Below the pieces are notes generated by a model. The model was not told the DNA's origin. It did no database searches and saw nothing but the letters and a program-made list of their open reading frames with translations. Both the position numbers and the translations under genes were made by a program. A DNA stretch of 64,000 bases from Nitrobium sp046350935 (GTDB taxonomy: Bacteria > Nitrospirota > Thermodesulfovibrionia > Thermodesulfovibrionales > Dissulfurispiraceae), in the NCBI GenBank assembly GCA_046350935.1, contig JAXLZK010000017.1:4429-68428 (forward strand), written 5' to 3'. The first letter of the stretch is position 1, and the number at the start of each line of letters is the position of its first letter. This document shows, one piece after another, positions 31,948 through 42,095 of this stretch.

Positions 31948-33162
31948 CTAGACGTTCTCCAGCATGTGCCCCAACTTCTTCTTTTTGGTCTGGAGATACA
32001 CGATATTCTTGTCGTGCGGGGCGACCTCGGCGGGCACCCGCTCCACCACTTTGAGCCCGTAGCCCTCGAGCCCCACGATCTTCTTGGGGTTGTTGGTGAT
32101 GATCCGCATCTTCCGCACGCCGAGGTCAACGAGCATCTGGGCCCCGATACCGTAATCCCTCAGGTCCGCCTTGAACCCCAGCTTGAGATTCGCCTCCACG
32201 GTGTCGAGGCCTTTGTCCTGGAGCTCGTACGCCTTGAGTTTATTGGCAAGTCCGATCCCCCGCCCCTCCTGGCGCATATAGAGGATGACCCCCTTCCCCT
32301 CCTGTCTGATGATCTCCATGGCCTTGTGCAGCTGATCGCCGCAATCGCACCTCTTGGAACCGAAGACGTCTCCGGTCAGACACTCGGAATGCACCCGCAC
32401 CAGGACCTTGTCTTCGGGAGATATCTCTCCTTTCACCAGGGCGATATGGACATTGGAATCGACATCGTTCGTGTACGCGATGGCGGTGAAGTCTCCCCCG
32501 TATTTGGTGGGCATCTGCACCGTGGCGATCCGCTTGACGAACCGCTCGGTCCGCATCCGGTACCTGATAAGGTCTTTCACGGTGATGATCTTGAGGGAGT
32601 GCTTTTTCGAGAACTCCACGAGGTGCGGCACCCGCGCCATGGAGCCGTCGTCATTCATGATCTCGCAGATCACGCCCGCTGGAGTGAGACCTGCCAGCCG
32701 CGAGAGGTCGACAGAGCCCTCGGTCTGGCCCGCCCGCTGCAGGACGCCTCCCGGTTTCGCCCGCAGGGGGAAGACATGCCCCGGACGGGCGATATCGTCC
32801 GGCTTCGTGTTCGGATCGATGGCGGTCCTGATGGTCACCGCCCTGTCGTGGGCCGAAATCCCGGTGGTCACCCCTTTTTTCGCTTCGATCGAGACCGTAA
32901 AGGCGGTGCCGAAGGATGAAGTATTCTCGTCCGTCATCATGGGGAGGCCCAGCTCCTCCACCCGCTGCGGCGAAAGAGAGAGGCAGATGAGCCCCCGCCC
33001 GTACTTCGCCATGAAGTTGATCGCCTCCGGGGTCACCTTCTCCGCGGCCATGCAGAGGTCGCCCTCGTTCTCCCTGTCCTCGTCGTCCACGAGGATCACC
33101 ATTTTGCCCCGTGCAATATCCTGCAGCGCCTCTTCTATGGTATTGAATTTATATTTCTCCAT
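31948..33162 (-). CDS. ribBA: Bifunctional DHBP synthase / GTP cyclohydrolase II
   Basis: A 404-residue fusion supplying both precursors of riboflavin. The N-terminal RibB half (about 1-200) makes 3,4-dihydroxy-2-butanone 4-phosphate from ribulose 5-phosphate and has VDDEDRENEGDL and the SRLAGLTPAGVICEIM-type core. The C-terminal RibA half (about 205-404) opens GTP and has the zinc-binding CLTGDVFGSKRCDCG and MRQEGRGIGL motifs. GGAGG precedes the ATG at 33160-33162. No FMN riboswitch is visible in the upstream 115 bases. Riboflavin synthase is encoded separately at 58220. Confidence 0.95.
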   Translation of the reverse strand: MEKYKFNTIEEALQDIARGKMVILVDDEDRENEGDLCMAAEKVTPEAINFMAKYGRGLICLSLSPQRVEELGLPMMTDENTSSFGTAFTVSIEAKKGVTTGISAHDRAVTIRTAIDPNTKPDDIARPGHVFPLRAKPGGVLQRAGQTEGSVDLSRLAGLTPAGVICEIMNDDGSMARVPHLVEFSKKHSLKIITVKDLIRYRMRTERFVKRIATVQMPTKYGGDFTAIAYTNDVDSNVHIALVKGEISPEDKVLVRVHSECLTGDVFGSKRCDCGDQLHKAMEIIRQEGKGVILYMRQEGRGIGLANKLKAYELQDKGLDTVEANLKLGFKADLRDYGIGAQMLVDLGVRKMRIITNNPKKIVGLEGYGLKVVERVPAEVAPHDKNIVYLQTKKKKLGHMLENV

Positions 33163-33277
33163 CAAAGACCTCCGTAGCGCGTACGCTGTTGCTCCCGCCG
33201 CTCTTTCCCCAGTATAGCAAAACCGCGGAATATCTTTCCATGACAGGGGCATACCCGAACAGGTGCGGGCGCTCTCC

Positions 33278-36200
33278 TTACTCTTCCCATTCCCCGGTCC
33301 AGCCCTCGCCGGGAGGGTTCTCCCTCAACGCGCGTATCTTCCTCACGAACTGTAGAGAAGGGCCGTCTTCGGGATCGAGCGCCAGCGCCTCACGGAACCG
33401 CTCTTCAGCCTCCTCCCACTCCCGCCTGAAATAGTGCTCCTGCCCCTTCCTGAAAAGCTCCACTACCCGCCGCTTCTCTTCGGAGACCGTGCAGAAGTCC
33501 GCCATCAGCGCATGGTACTCCCCGGCGCGCTCCCGCAGCGCAGCGGCAAAACGGGCGAGCCGCCCGTTGATTTCGTTCTCCAGGACGCTGCTCCGCTCCT
33601 CGAGGGCAGAGAGGCTCTCCTCAGAAGCGGGAGCATTCCCCCCGGCGATCAACTCCTTCAGGTGCAGGGCCATTTCCGTTCCGACCCGGTCGTCAGGCAG
33701 GGCAAAGGCGATGCGCTTGTACAGGCACTCCAGGCTCTTCTCCAGGATATCGACGCTATTCAGACAGCCGTCGAGCTCCTCACGGGGCATTCCTCTCCGC
33801 GCCTGAAGCAGATGCAGGGAGCACTCCTTCAGTTCTTCCCTCCATCCAAGGAGCGCACGGCCCCACTCCTCCCCCTCCGCTTCCCGCTTCCGCTTCAGCT
33901 CCTCCCTCTCGAGCACCAGGGCTTCCGGGGTCTCGGCATCCTGCGGTTCATACCGTCGTATCCGCTGTTTGAGGAGCTCCTTTTCCTCCCTGACGAAGAG
34001 GACCGCTTTCCGGTTATTGACCCGCATGCATTCGAGGGCCTTCCCGCTCAACTCCCCGAAGAGCGCCCTGAAGTCGTTCAGCAGCGCGGAGTCCGGCAGG
34101 CCCTTGCCGAGGTAGAACTCGTGAGAGGCGATCACCTTTTCCGGAAGCATCCTCTTCAGGGACTCGAGGGCCAGTTCCGGGACAGGCCTTCCCCTCCAGT
34201 ATTCGAGAAATTTTTCCTTCCTCCACCCCAGCAGCTCATAGACGGGGAGGGCCTCGCCTTCCGCCCCCCTCGCCAGCCGGTTCAGATAGCGCACCTCGAT
34301 GCACTCCCCAGCCCTCTCGAAGGTCCCCGGCCCGAGGGCGATCCAGGTCCCGAAGTGCTTGTTGGCCGGCTCGAGCTCTTCAGCCAGGGTCGCCGCCTCT
34401 CCCATGACCGTATACTGCATGCGCCGCTCCGACCCCATGTTTCCCGCCGACACGACGCCGGTGTCGATCCCCATCCGGGCGGTGATCTTCACCCCATACT
34501 TGAGGAGGAGCATGCGCTGAATCACCTTCAGCTCCTCCTGCTGCAGGAGCGCGGAAAAGCAGGCCTTCCAGGGGTGGTCCCCGTCGGGGAGCGGCACTCC
34601 GAAATCGGCCTTGATCGCGTCTCCCTCGTATTTGTCTACATACCCGTCGTAGGACATGATGATATTGCTCATGGGGGTCAGGTAGATGTTCAGGATCGTC
34701 GCGAGCTCCCGCGCAGTGACCCCCTCGGAGATGGTGGTGAAACCGGAGACGTCTGAAGAAAACAGGGTCGCCTCTACCTTCTCTCCTGCGAGGCGGAATC
34801 TTTCGGGGCTCTCCTCCATCATCCGCAGCACCTCTGGGGAGACCATGGTCGAAAACATGGCGCGCACCTTCCTCCTTTCCTTCTGCTCCCGGACATAGCG
34901 GTAGGCCACCGCAGACAGGTACGCGGAAAGAACGGCGAAGACAGGGGACGCTACCGGGAGAAGGGCTCCCCAGCGCGAAAAAGCGAGCCACCCGAGGCCG
35001 ATATGGGAACCGGCCGCCAGGCCGGACAGGAGAAACCCCCGGAGCGGCGGGAGCAGGAGGGCGCCGAAGAGGACGGCGAACAGGTACGCATAGCTGAGGG
35101 GATAGTGCCGCTCCTCGATAAAGTTCCCTGTCGCAATGGTATTCAGGACAGTGGGGACGAGGTCCAGCATGGTCTGGAGGTTCGAGAAAGGCGTGGCATT
35201 CTGGGCGGAGAGGCCCGTCGCCGTCAACCCGTAGAAGACGACCTTGTCCCTGAAGAAAAGGGGAGTGACGGGGACCTCGCGTTTCCCCTGGGAGAGGGTA
35301 AGGGAGGGGCCGTAGTAGAGCGGACGGACGGAGTCGATCTTCCCGTTTTCGAGATAGAAGACCGTCCTCTCGTATGCGTCCCGGTAGGGCACCTCCCGCT
35401 CTTTCTTCAGGACGAAGTTCATCCCCCGCAGCGCTTCCCCGAAGGAGGGCTTTGCCCCCTCGCGCCACCTCTTCACTATGTAATTGCTGAAAGCGATCTG
35501 CCTTCCGACGGCGAGCCAGGACTCCTCCTTCGGGTCGAGGCCGAGGGCGGACAGGGTCTCTTCCAGCGGGTAGTTCCCCTGCACCATATAGTATTCCAGC
35601 AGCGCGGAGATGAAAACCATGGCGCCGATGGACGTGCTCTCTTCCTCGGTAAAGAGCCGCGACTTCCGGAGGGCGTCCGCCAGGACCCCGTTCAGGGCGG
35701 ACGGGTCCCGGAGCGAGGCGAGGGGATGCTTTTGCAGCTCCTCCTTCGCCTTCTGGTAGCCGATGAAGGTCGCGACGAGCGGGAAGGGAAGGTGGACAAA
35801 GGATTCCTTGTACTCCCCCGTCCAGTTGACATACATTTCCCCCCGGTGGTTGATAGGGATCCGCACCCGCTCCTTCGGGCTCTTCAGTTCGACATACCGG
35901 CCCCTTTCCACCTTTACTTCGGTTGCTCCCATCAGGCGGCGCGCCATCTCCAACCCCAGGGAGGGGTACAGGGTCCCCCGGTAGGAGGCGAGCAGCGGAT
36001 ACCTGCGCACCACCCCGTCCCGGTCGAGCACGATCGTGTTGAACCCGGAGCACCGCGCGCTCCTCATGAGCGCAGGGGTGAGGGGGAGAATGTCCGTGGC
36101 GAGGAGGGGCTCCCCGGGGTCCCCGGAGAGGGAAACGGCTCCCTGTAACAGCAGGAGGAGGGAGTTCCTCTTCTGCCGCGTATGCAGGGCGGCGGCGGCT

Positions 36201-36760
36201 TCGGCCCTCTGCACGGTCTTCTGCCGGTCCTCCTGCTCCTCAGGGATCTTGAACCCCACCGTAAAACAGCTGCTCCCGTTCTGCCGCACGCTCCTGAGGA
36301 GGCTCCCGGAGGAATCGGGGGCGAGGGAGAAGGCTGCGGGAGCGGCCTTTCCGGACAGGACGTCTTCCATGGTGCGCTTCAGCCCTTCCACGGAATCGGC
36401 AGGGAAGCTGACGGGCGGCTCCTTCGAGAAGTCCATATCCACAAAGGCGACGGAGCGAGCCCGGTGCAGCGTGAGAAAATCGAGCAGCGCGGCGTGGACC
36501 TCCCAGGACCAGGGCCACCTCCCCACCCTGCCCACCGCCGCATCGTCGATGTCGATGGTGACGATATTCTGCTTCCTGGCAATAGGCTCCCTCTTCTGGA
36601 AACCGAGGTTCAGGAGCTTGAGCTCGATCCCCTCGAAGGCATGGAGGAGCACCAGCACGAAGAGAACGAGGGAGAGGGGAACGCCGAGGACCAGGGTGGC
36701 CCTGAACGCTTCCCGCACCTGCCGGCCGCTTTTTCGGCCGCCCTTCGCCTCTCTTGTCAC
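33278..36760 (-). CDS. CHASE2-class III nucleotide cyclase, C1-like (subunit A)
   Basis: An 1160-residue membrane protein. After one helix (about 25-43) comes a large extracytoplasmic CHASE2 domain (about 50-540; ARKQNIVTIDIDDAAVGRVG, WPWSWEVHAALLDFL), then three transmembrane helices (about 555-640), the cyclase domain (about 660-850) and a long helical/TPR-like tail ending FREALALDPEDG. The cyclase keeps both metal-binding aspartates (Asp670 in SSDVSGFTT, Asp714 in EGDAIKADFG) and Lys710, but the transition-state Asn is Thr791 and the Arg is Glu795. GTG start at 36758-36760 after GGAGGAGGG. It follows its paralogue by 16 bases. Alone it should be inactive or weak. Confidence 0.88.
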   Translation of the reverse strand: MTREAKGGRKSGRQVREAFRATLVLGVPLSLVLFVLVLLHAFEGIELKLLNLGFQKREPIARKQNIVTIDIDDAAVGRVGRWPWSWEVHAALLDFLTLHRARSVAFVDMDFSKEPPVSFPADSVEGLKRTMEDVLSGKAAPAAFSLAPDSSGSLLRSVRQNGSSCFTVGFKIPEEQEDRQKTVQRAEAAAALHTRQKRNSLLLLLQGAVSLSGDPGEPLLATDILPLTPALMRSARCSGFNTIVLDRDGVVRRYPLLASYRGTLYPSLGLEMARRLMGATEVKVERGRYVELKSPKERVRIPINHRGEMYVNWTGEYKESFVHLPFPLVATFIGYQKAKEELQKHPLASLRDPSALNGVLADALRKSRLFTEEESTSIGAMVFISALLEYYMVQGNYPLEETLSALGLDPKEESWLAVGRQIAFSNYIVKRWREGAKPSFGEALRGMNFVLKKEREVPYRDAYERTVFYLENGKIDSVRPLYYGPSLTLSQGKREVPVTPLFFRDKVVFYGLTATGLSAQNATPFSNLQTMLDLVPTVLNTIATGNFIEERHYPLSYAYLFAVLFGALLLPPLRGFLLSGLAAGSHIGLGWLAFSRWGALLPVASPVFAVLSAYLSAVAYRYVREQKERRKVRAMFSTMVSPEVLRMMEESPERFRLAGEKVEATLFSSDVSGFTTISEGVTARELATILNIYLTPMSNIIMSYDGYVDKYEGDAIKADFGVPLPDGDHPWKACFSALLQQEELKVIQRMLLLKYGVKITARMGIDTGVVSAGNMGSERRMQYTVMGEAATLAEELEPANKHFGTWIALGPGTFERAGECIEVRYLNRLARGAEGEALPVYELLGWRKEKFLEYWRGRPVPELALESLKRMLPEKVIASHEFYLGKGLPDSALLNDFRALFGELSGKALECMRVNNRKAVLFVREEKELLKQRIRRYEPQDAETPEALVLEREELKRKREAEGEEWGRALLGWREELKECSLHLLQARRGMPREELDGCLNSVDILEKSLECLYKRIAFALPDDRVGTEMALHLKELIAGGNAPASEESLSALEERSSVLENEINGRLARFAAALRERAGEYHALMADFCTVSEEKRRVVELFRKGQEHYFRREWEEAEERFREALALDPEDGPSLQFVRKIRALRENPPGEGWTGEWEE

Positions 36761-36776
36761 GAGCACACCCTCCTCC

Positions 36777-39700
36777 TCACTTCTTCGTCTGCACGAACTC
36801 TCCCTGCCACCCCGGACCGGGAGGAGATACCTGGTAGCTAACGATCCGCTCCCGCAGGGAGACGAGGGGACCCTCTCCGGGTGCATGGCGCTCCGCCTGG
36901 TCCAGCTTTTCGAGGGCGGGCTCCCATTTCCTTTGACAGTAGAGGGCCAGCGCTTCTTCATAATAGTCCCCGGCAAGCAGCTCGTCCCGTGAGGGAGCCC
37001 CGGCAAGAGACATCATTTCGTGGTACTCCTCGCTCCTCTCCCTGAGGGAGGAGAAAAATGCGGCCGCGGACTCCCGGTAGGCGCGGGAGAGGCCCCTTGC
37101 CCCCTGCTCATCCCGCTCTCCCTCCCTCTTCCCTCCCTGGGCCGGCAGCTCCTGCGCCCCCTCACGGGAGCGGCTGAAGAAATCGCGTATCTCTCCGGCA
37201 AGGGGATGCCCCGTCTTTTGGGAGAGCGCCGACCAGAGGTGATGGTAGCCCAGGATCTTCCCGGGGGGGCACTTCTCCCATAAAACGAGCAGGAACGGGG
37301 GAACCGGCCTCCCGCCCATCGCCCTCAGGTAGGCGTCGGGCTTCCAGCCCAGGACGGTGTATACCTCCGTCGGCTTCGTCTTCCCTTTCAGGAGGAGCCT
37401 GTCCAGGAGGCGCACCTCCAGATGTTCCCTGATGGCCGGAACGGTGTCCTCCCCGGTGAGGGGATACCGGGAACGGTAGATGGAGTTGGCGGCCATGAAC
37501 CGGGCCGCGACATTGACCGGATCGCCCATCACCGTATATTGGAACTTCCGCTCCGACCCCATGTTCCCCGCCGACACATATCCGTAGTTGAAGCCCATCG
37601 AGACATCCACCTCGAACCCGTACGTCGCACGCACGAAGTACCGGAAGGACTCGATCTCCAGCTTCTGCTCGACCGCGGCAAAGGCGCATTTCCAGGGGTT
37701 GTCCTCGTCGTCGAGCGGGACCCCGAAGTCGGCCATGATGACATGCCCCTCGTATTTGTCGATATATCCGTCGTACTGGGTGATGATCTCGCTGGTGGGG
37801 GTCAGATAGACGCTCAGCAGGCTCGTCAGCTCGTCGGGGGCCACGGAGCGGGTGACGTTCACGATCCCGTTGATCATGGAAAAAAAAGTAGTGGCGGCCT
37901 TGCGCTCGCCGGTAAGGGAGAACTTGTCCGGGTTCTCCTCCATCACCTTCAGGACCGCAGGGGAGACCATGGTGGAAAAGATGTTCCGCACCCTTTTCTT
38001 TTCGCGGAAGGCCCTGATGAACTGCAGCACGACGACCGCCGTACCGGCGAACGCCACCCCGGCGGCGGGGGAGACCCACTCCAGCCAGTACCCCTTGAGC
38101 ACCCAGGCCTGGTAGGTGGCAAAGAGGTATCCTCCCGCGAGGGAAAAGGACACGAGCAGGAAGACGGACATGCTGAAGACCATCCCGGCCGTCCCGGTGA
38201 GCAGGGCAAGCAGCAGGACAGGAGCGTACCGGGAGAAGGCAGGCGGATACCGGAGGAAATTGCCCGATAGGACGGTATTGAGCGCGTTGGCGTGGTACGC
38301 CACCAGCGGACAGTTCTCCTCGAAGGGGCTCGGTTTCAGGTCGATGGTGTTCGTCCCGGTCAGCCCGATCATGAATATCCTGCCCTTCAGGTCCACCGGG
38401 GAAAACTCAGTCCATTTCCCGTTGTTCAGGACCTTCTGCGGAGGGGGAAAGTAGCAGGGGCGCGCCTCCTGCAGCCTGTTCTCCGCCGCGAAGAAGCTCA
38501 TGTTGTTGAAAATTTCGCGCAGATGGGACTCGTCCGGCGGGAGGGTGCCCGCCGCCGCCTCGTGTCCGGTGCGGGGGGCGATCTCCGCGAGGTACTGCTC
38601 GAAGCGCAGTCCGGGATGCAGGCGGAGGGCCTTCTCCATATTCCGCGCCACCGAGACCGCCGCAAGCACCCTCCGCAAAAGGGCATGGTCCTGATGCCCC
38701 TGTATCCTGCGGGACACCTCCTCTTCAGTCGCTCCCCGGTCGAGCAGGCTGCTCACGACCCGGGCCGCGGCAATCTCATGGGAGAGGGAAGCAGCGTCCT
38801 CTCCCGAAACCATCGCCTCTTCCCCGAGCCGCCGGGAGATGCGGTCCCGGATACGGGTCAGGTCCTCCATCGAGGGATTTTCATAGGAGCGGGCGATCTC
38901 CTTCGCCTCGGCATGGGCATGGTAGAAGGAGAGCAGCCGGAAGGGAACGTGCAGGAAGGTGGTCTGGAACGGCCCCGCCCAATTCAGCAGGAACTGGCAA
39001 TGCTCGTCAACGGGTATTCTGATGTCCCTCCGCCGCCCTGTCCGGTACTCCCGGGCATTCCTGAGCAGCACATACTCGCCGGGTCTGACCTCCATGTCCG
39101 CAAGGGAGAAGTCCATCAGGTCGGAGAGCATCTTCAGGGTGACCGGGTAGAGCATCCGGCCGCGGTAGGAGCGGAAAAGGATATAGTTTCTCTTGACCGA
39201 GTCGTCGTCAATTCCCGGCTGGGCAAACCCCACCCCCCGCGCCGCACGCGTCAGCTCGGAGAGCGGAGGATCGAGGGCGACCGTCTTGTACAGCGCTCCC
39301 TCCGCCCCGGCCGGCAGCGGGAGGAACGTCTTTTCGAGCTCCTGCAGCGCCTTGCTCTTTTCGGGGGAGAGGCTCTGCCGGATCTTTTCGGTCTCTTCAC
39401 GTATCCCCTCCGGCCCCCGTGCCGCGCTCTTCTCATCGGGGTCTGCGGTAAAGAACGCGAGATAGAAGGAGCCCGCCTTCCCGAGGGCGTCGGCGAACTC
39501 CCCGTCATAGGCCCGGAACGCCTCGTCCAGGAGGCGGCGGGGCTGCAGGAGGCGGGATGCGCTCGCCTGCGAAACAGAGGGGGGCCTTGCTCCTCCCGCA
39601 CCGGGGAGAAGACCGTCCAGGCGGTCCGGATGGAACAGGGTATTTTCCCGCTCCACGAAAAAGACATCGTATCCGGCGGCGCGGGCCCCGTACCGGTGGA

Positions 39701-39950
39701 GAGTGCGCACCAGGGCCACCTGCCGGTAGCGGGGCCAAGGCCACTCTCCGAAGAGCTCCAGAGAACCGTCGTCGTAATCGACGAAGCCGACCTCCGGAAG
39801 GGTGGCGATGGGGGGGCGCAGGCGGTACCGGGCGTCCAGGGTCATCAGTTCGAGGTTCCTGCCGACGCTGAAGCGGCCGGCGAGAAGTGCCAAAGCCCCG
39901 GCAAGCAGGCCGACAACCGCCCCCTGAAAGAGCCTCCGGGAAAGGGACAT
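36777..39950 (-). CDS. CHASE2-class III nucleotide cyclase, C2-like (subunit B)
   Basis: A 1057-residue paralogue of the next gene with the same layout: N-terminal helix, CHASE2 domain (about 35-560; EVGFVDYDDGSLELFGEWPW), three helices (about 575-665), cyclase domain (about 680-870) and a C-terminal helical tail with a TPR-like EALALYCQRKWEPALEKLD. Here the transition-state residues are kept (Asn813 and Arg817 in GDPVNVAARF), as is Lys732, but both metal aspartates are gone: Met692 in FFSMINGIV and His736 in EGHVIMADFG. The spacing between these positions is identical in both proteins. The start overlaps the preceding stop (TGATG). Confidence 0.88.
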   Translation of the reverse strand: MSLSRRLFQGAVVGLLAGALALLAGRFSVGRNLELMTLDARYRLRPPIATLPEVGFVDYDDGSLELFGEWPWPRYRQVALVRTLHRYGARAAGYDVFFVERENTLFHPDRLDGLLPGAGGARPPSVSQASASRLLQPRRLLDEAFRAYDGEFADALGKAGSFYLAFFTADPDEKSAARGPEGIREETEKIRQSLSPEKSKALQELEKTFLPLPAGAEGALYKTVALDPPLSELTRAARGVGFAQPGIDDDSVKRNYILFRSYRGRMLYPVTLKMLSDLMDFSLADMEVRPGEYVLLRNAREYRTGRRRDIRIPVDEHCQFLLNWAGPFQTTFLHVPFRLLSFYHAHAEAKEIARSYENPSMEDLTRIRDRISRRLGEEAMVSGEDAASLSHEIAAARVVSSLLDRGATEEEVSRRIQGHQDHALLRRVLAAVSVARNMEKALRLHPGLRFEQYLAEIAPRTGHEAAAGTLPPDESHLREIFNNMSFFAAENRLQEARPCYFPPPQKVLNNGKWTEFSPVDLKGRIFMIGLTGTNTIDLKPSPFEENCPLVAYHANALNTVLSGNFLRYPPAFSRYAPVLLLALLTGTAGMVFSMSVFLLVSFSLAGGYLFATYQAWVLKGYWLEWVSPAAGVAFAGTAVVVLQFIRAFREKKRVRNIFSTMVSPAVLKVMEENPDKFSLTGERKAATTFFSMINGIVNVTRSVAPDELTSLLSVYLTPTSEIITQYDGYIDKYEGHVIMADFGVPLDDEDNPWKCAFAAVEQKLEIESFRYFVRATYGFEVDVSMGFNYGYVSAGNMGSERKFQYTVMGDPVNVAARFMAANSIYRSRYPLTGEDTVPAIREHLEVRLLDRLLLKGKTKPTEVYTVLGWKPDAYLRAMGGRPVPPFLLVLWEKCPPGKILGYHHLWSALSQKTGHPLAGEIRDFFSRSREGAQELPAQGGKREGERDEQGARGLSRAYRESAAAFFSSLRERSEEYHEMMSLAGAPSRDELLAGDYYEEALALYCQRKWEPALEKLDQAERHAPGEGPLVSLRERIVSYQVSPPGPGWQGEFVQTKK

Positions 39951-41422
39951 CAGCTCCGGCCGCGGCCGGAAAGCCCGGAAACGTCGTCCCGGCGGTCCCG
40001 GACGACCTCTCCCCTGCTGCCGTCGGGAGAGTACACCACCTTTTCCACCTGTCCGTCCTCCCTTTCGACGTATACAGCATTCCGCTCTTCCAGGCGCGGA
40101 AAGTACCTGCCCCCGATATCCTCATACAGATCGACCCGGAAGAGGGGAGCCCCGTCGCCCTCTTTCCCGCTCAGGGGAATGCCGAGCACCCCGTCCTTCC
40201 TGTAGACCGTATACCTTCCCCCTTCATGCCGGTATCCTGCGTAATACCGCCCCGCCTCCTTGTGGTAGATGTCCGCATCGAGCGGACAGAGCCGGTCTCC
40301 CACCTTCTCGTAGAAAGCATCTCCCTTGATCATGAAGTATTTTCCGGCCCTGCTCAGGACCCACTCCGATGTCATCCGGTCCGGGCTGTGGGTCAGGATC
40401 GTTTTTTCGCGGGAGAGGACCGCGCTGCCCAGCTTCCGGTAGTCGGTATGCACCACGCTGTTCCGTATCGCGATGTCGTGGATCACCACTGCGCCGTCGA
40501 AGGCGCAGACCGCGTCCCGGTACCGCTCCTCGCTCCAGGTGCGCTCGATATAGTCGTTGATGTCGCCGTACAGGACGGCGGCGGCCTCGAAGTCCCGCAC
40601 CGCCATGCCGTGGCGGGGAATTCTTTTTTCCGAGCAGAGCCGTTTCCAGAGCTCCCTGTCGTTGACCGTATCCGAGCTGAAAATCACGGACTCCTTTTCC
40701 GTCTGCACTTTGATGCCGATGCCGGGCACTCCATGCCAGACAGGCGCCTTGACCGCCTCGATGGTGAACCCCTCCTCCTCGTCGCAAAAGCGGTTCTTCT
40801 CCGGCTCGTAAAAAACCTCCGCGGCATAGGAATAGAAGCTCTCCGGCTCGACCCATTCCCCGTAGTCCGGGTCCCTGAAGAGCAGCCTCGGCCTCTTTGT
40901 CGCGGTGCTGATGACGATCTTCGCCCTGTCGGGTCCGAGCGCCCTCCCCTCCCTGTCCAGGACGTAGAGGCCCGTCTTCCCCGCTCCCTCGTCCCGGGAG
41001 GCAATCCGGTAGCGCGCGCGGGGGCCGACAGGCCGGTAGTCGATGTATTCCTCGTAGGCGATATCCACCACTCTCTCCGAGTCGGCGGACAGGCTCTTCT
41101 CGAGGGCGGGGCCTGAGGACCTCACCAGTTCGTCGTTGATATCCTCACTGGTAAGGAGGACGACCCGGTGGTCGATGTCGGGGGCATACCTGTTGAAAAG
41201 GGCGAAATCGGTAAACCACCTCTTGTGGTCGTCGTGGCAATGGGTGATCACCATTCCCTTTATCCCGCCGAGTCCGAACCCCCCGATCTGCTGGAAGAGG
41301 GGAGAGCCGCAATCGATGAGATAGCTGGAGCGTCCGACGACGACCTGGTACCCGATGCTTTTCCCCATGCGGGAGAAGGGGCCGTAATCGCCGAGGATGC
41401 GTACGAGAATCCCCTCAGCCAT
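39950..41422 (-). CDS. Metallo-beta-lactamase-fold hydrolase
   Basis: A 490-residue cytoplasmic protein. The N-terminal third has the metal site VITHCHDDHKRWFTDF (HxHxDH) preceded by SSYLIDCGSP; later FSSDTVNDRE and VIHDIAIRN supply further likely ligands. About 100 residues at the C-terminus (YYAGYRHEGGRYTVYRKDG) resemble no domain I know. Substrates of this fold include cyclic nucleotides, phosphodiesters and thioesters. Translational overlap with a cyclase gene makes a cyclic-nucleotide role attractive but unproven. Start at 41420-41422. Confidence 0.78.
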   Translation of the reverse strand: MAEGILVRILGDYGPFSRMGKSIGYQVVVGRSSYLIDCGSPLFQQIGGFGLGGIKGMVITHCHDDHKRWFTDFALFNRYAPDIDHRVVLLTSEDINDELVRSSGPALEKSLSADSERVVDIAYEEYIDYRPVGPRARYRIASRDEGAGKTGLYVLDREGRALGPDRAKIVISTATKRPRLLFRDPDYGEWVEPESFYSYAAEVFYEPEKNRFCDEEEGFTIEAVKAPVWHGVPGIGIKVQTEKESVIFSSDTVNDRELWKRLCSEKRIPRHGMAVRDFEAAAVLYGDINDYIERTWSEERYRDAVCAFDGAVVIHDIAIRNSVVHTDYRKLGSAVLSREKTILTHSPDRMTSEWVLSRAGKYFMIKGDAFYEKVGDRLCPLDADIYHKEAGRYYAGYRHEGGRYTVYRKDGVLGIPLSGKEGDGAPLFRVDLYEDIGGRYFPRLEERNAVYVEREDGQVEKVVYSPDGSRGEVVRDRRDDVSGLSGRGRS

Positions 41423-41475
41423 CGGACCGCCTGCCGGACACACCACAAAGCGGCCCGCCGGACCGCGCGCGAGCC

Positions 41476-42006
41476 CTATTTTCCTTTCTTCGCATCATAC
41501 GCACCGATCACTCTCGACGTGATGTCCACCGTGTCGGTGAAATGGACGATCCCGGCGGCATTCCTCTCGAACACGAGAGTGTATTGCTCTCTCTTCGCCA
41601 GCTCCCTGATGATCGTGTTGATCTCGTTCAGCACCTTTTGCGTCAGCTCCTTGTCCTTCTTCTGCAGCTCCAGGTCCAGGTCCTCCTTGAGCCTCTTGAG
41701 GTCCCGCATCGTGGTGGCAAGCCTGTCTTCCAGCTCTTTTCTCTCTGCAGGGGGAAGCTTCTGGCTCTCCACCTGCTGCAGCCTCTCTTCCATCCTCCGC
41801 ACCGCTCCCTGCTGCTCCTGGAAGAGCTTTCCCTTCGCGTCGAGCTCGCTGCCGAGCTTCTGCCGGTATGCGGCGATGGTCTTCGACTCATGCATGATCT
41901 TCTGTATATCGAAGACCCCGATTTTCAGGGTCTCCGCTCCGGGCTGCGCCGCTGCAAGCAGCACGAAAGCCCCGAGGGCGCACACCATGATAAAAAATCT
42001 TTTCAT
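41476..42006 (-). CDS. OmpH/Skp-family periplasmic chaperone
   Basis: A 176-residue exported protein: signal peptide (FFIMVCALGAFVLLAAAQPGAE), a short beta segment LKIGVFDIQKIMHES and a long charged coiled coil (about 50-140), then a beta tail YTLVFERNAAGIVHFTD. Skp family members hold unfolded outer-membrane proteins in the periplasm. Placed directly downstream of two giant surface proteins and upstream of the cyclase genes, it may serve them. Spacing to the MBL gene is 53 bases. Confidence 0.88.
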   Translation of the reverse strand: MKRFFIMVCALGAFVLLAAAQPGAETLKIGVFDIQKIMHESKTIAAYRQKLGSELDAKGKLFQEQQGAVRRMEERLQQVESQKLPPAERKELEDRLATTMRDLKRLKEDLDLELQKKDKELTQKVLNEINTIIRELAKREQYTLVFERNAAGIVHFTDTVDITSRVIGAYDAKKGK

Positions 42007-42095
42007 TCACTTCCTCCTCTCATGAATCATAAAAACCACGTATCCGAAGCCCCCCGGGGCAATCGCATCATACTACCCGGTCAGTGGGTATCTCC

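Noticed and set aside
33163..33277. Possible FMN riboswitch upstream of ribBA
   Set aside because: None of the conserved FMN elements (such as the AGGATCTTCGGGGCAGGGT motif) is present.
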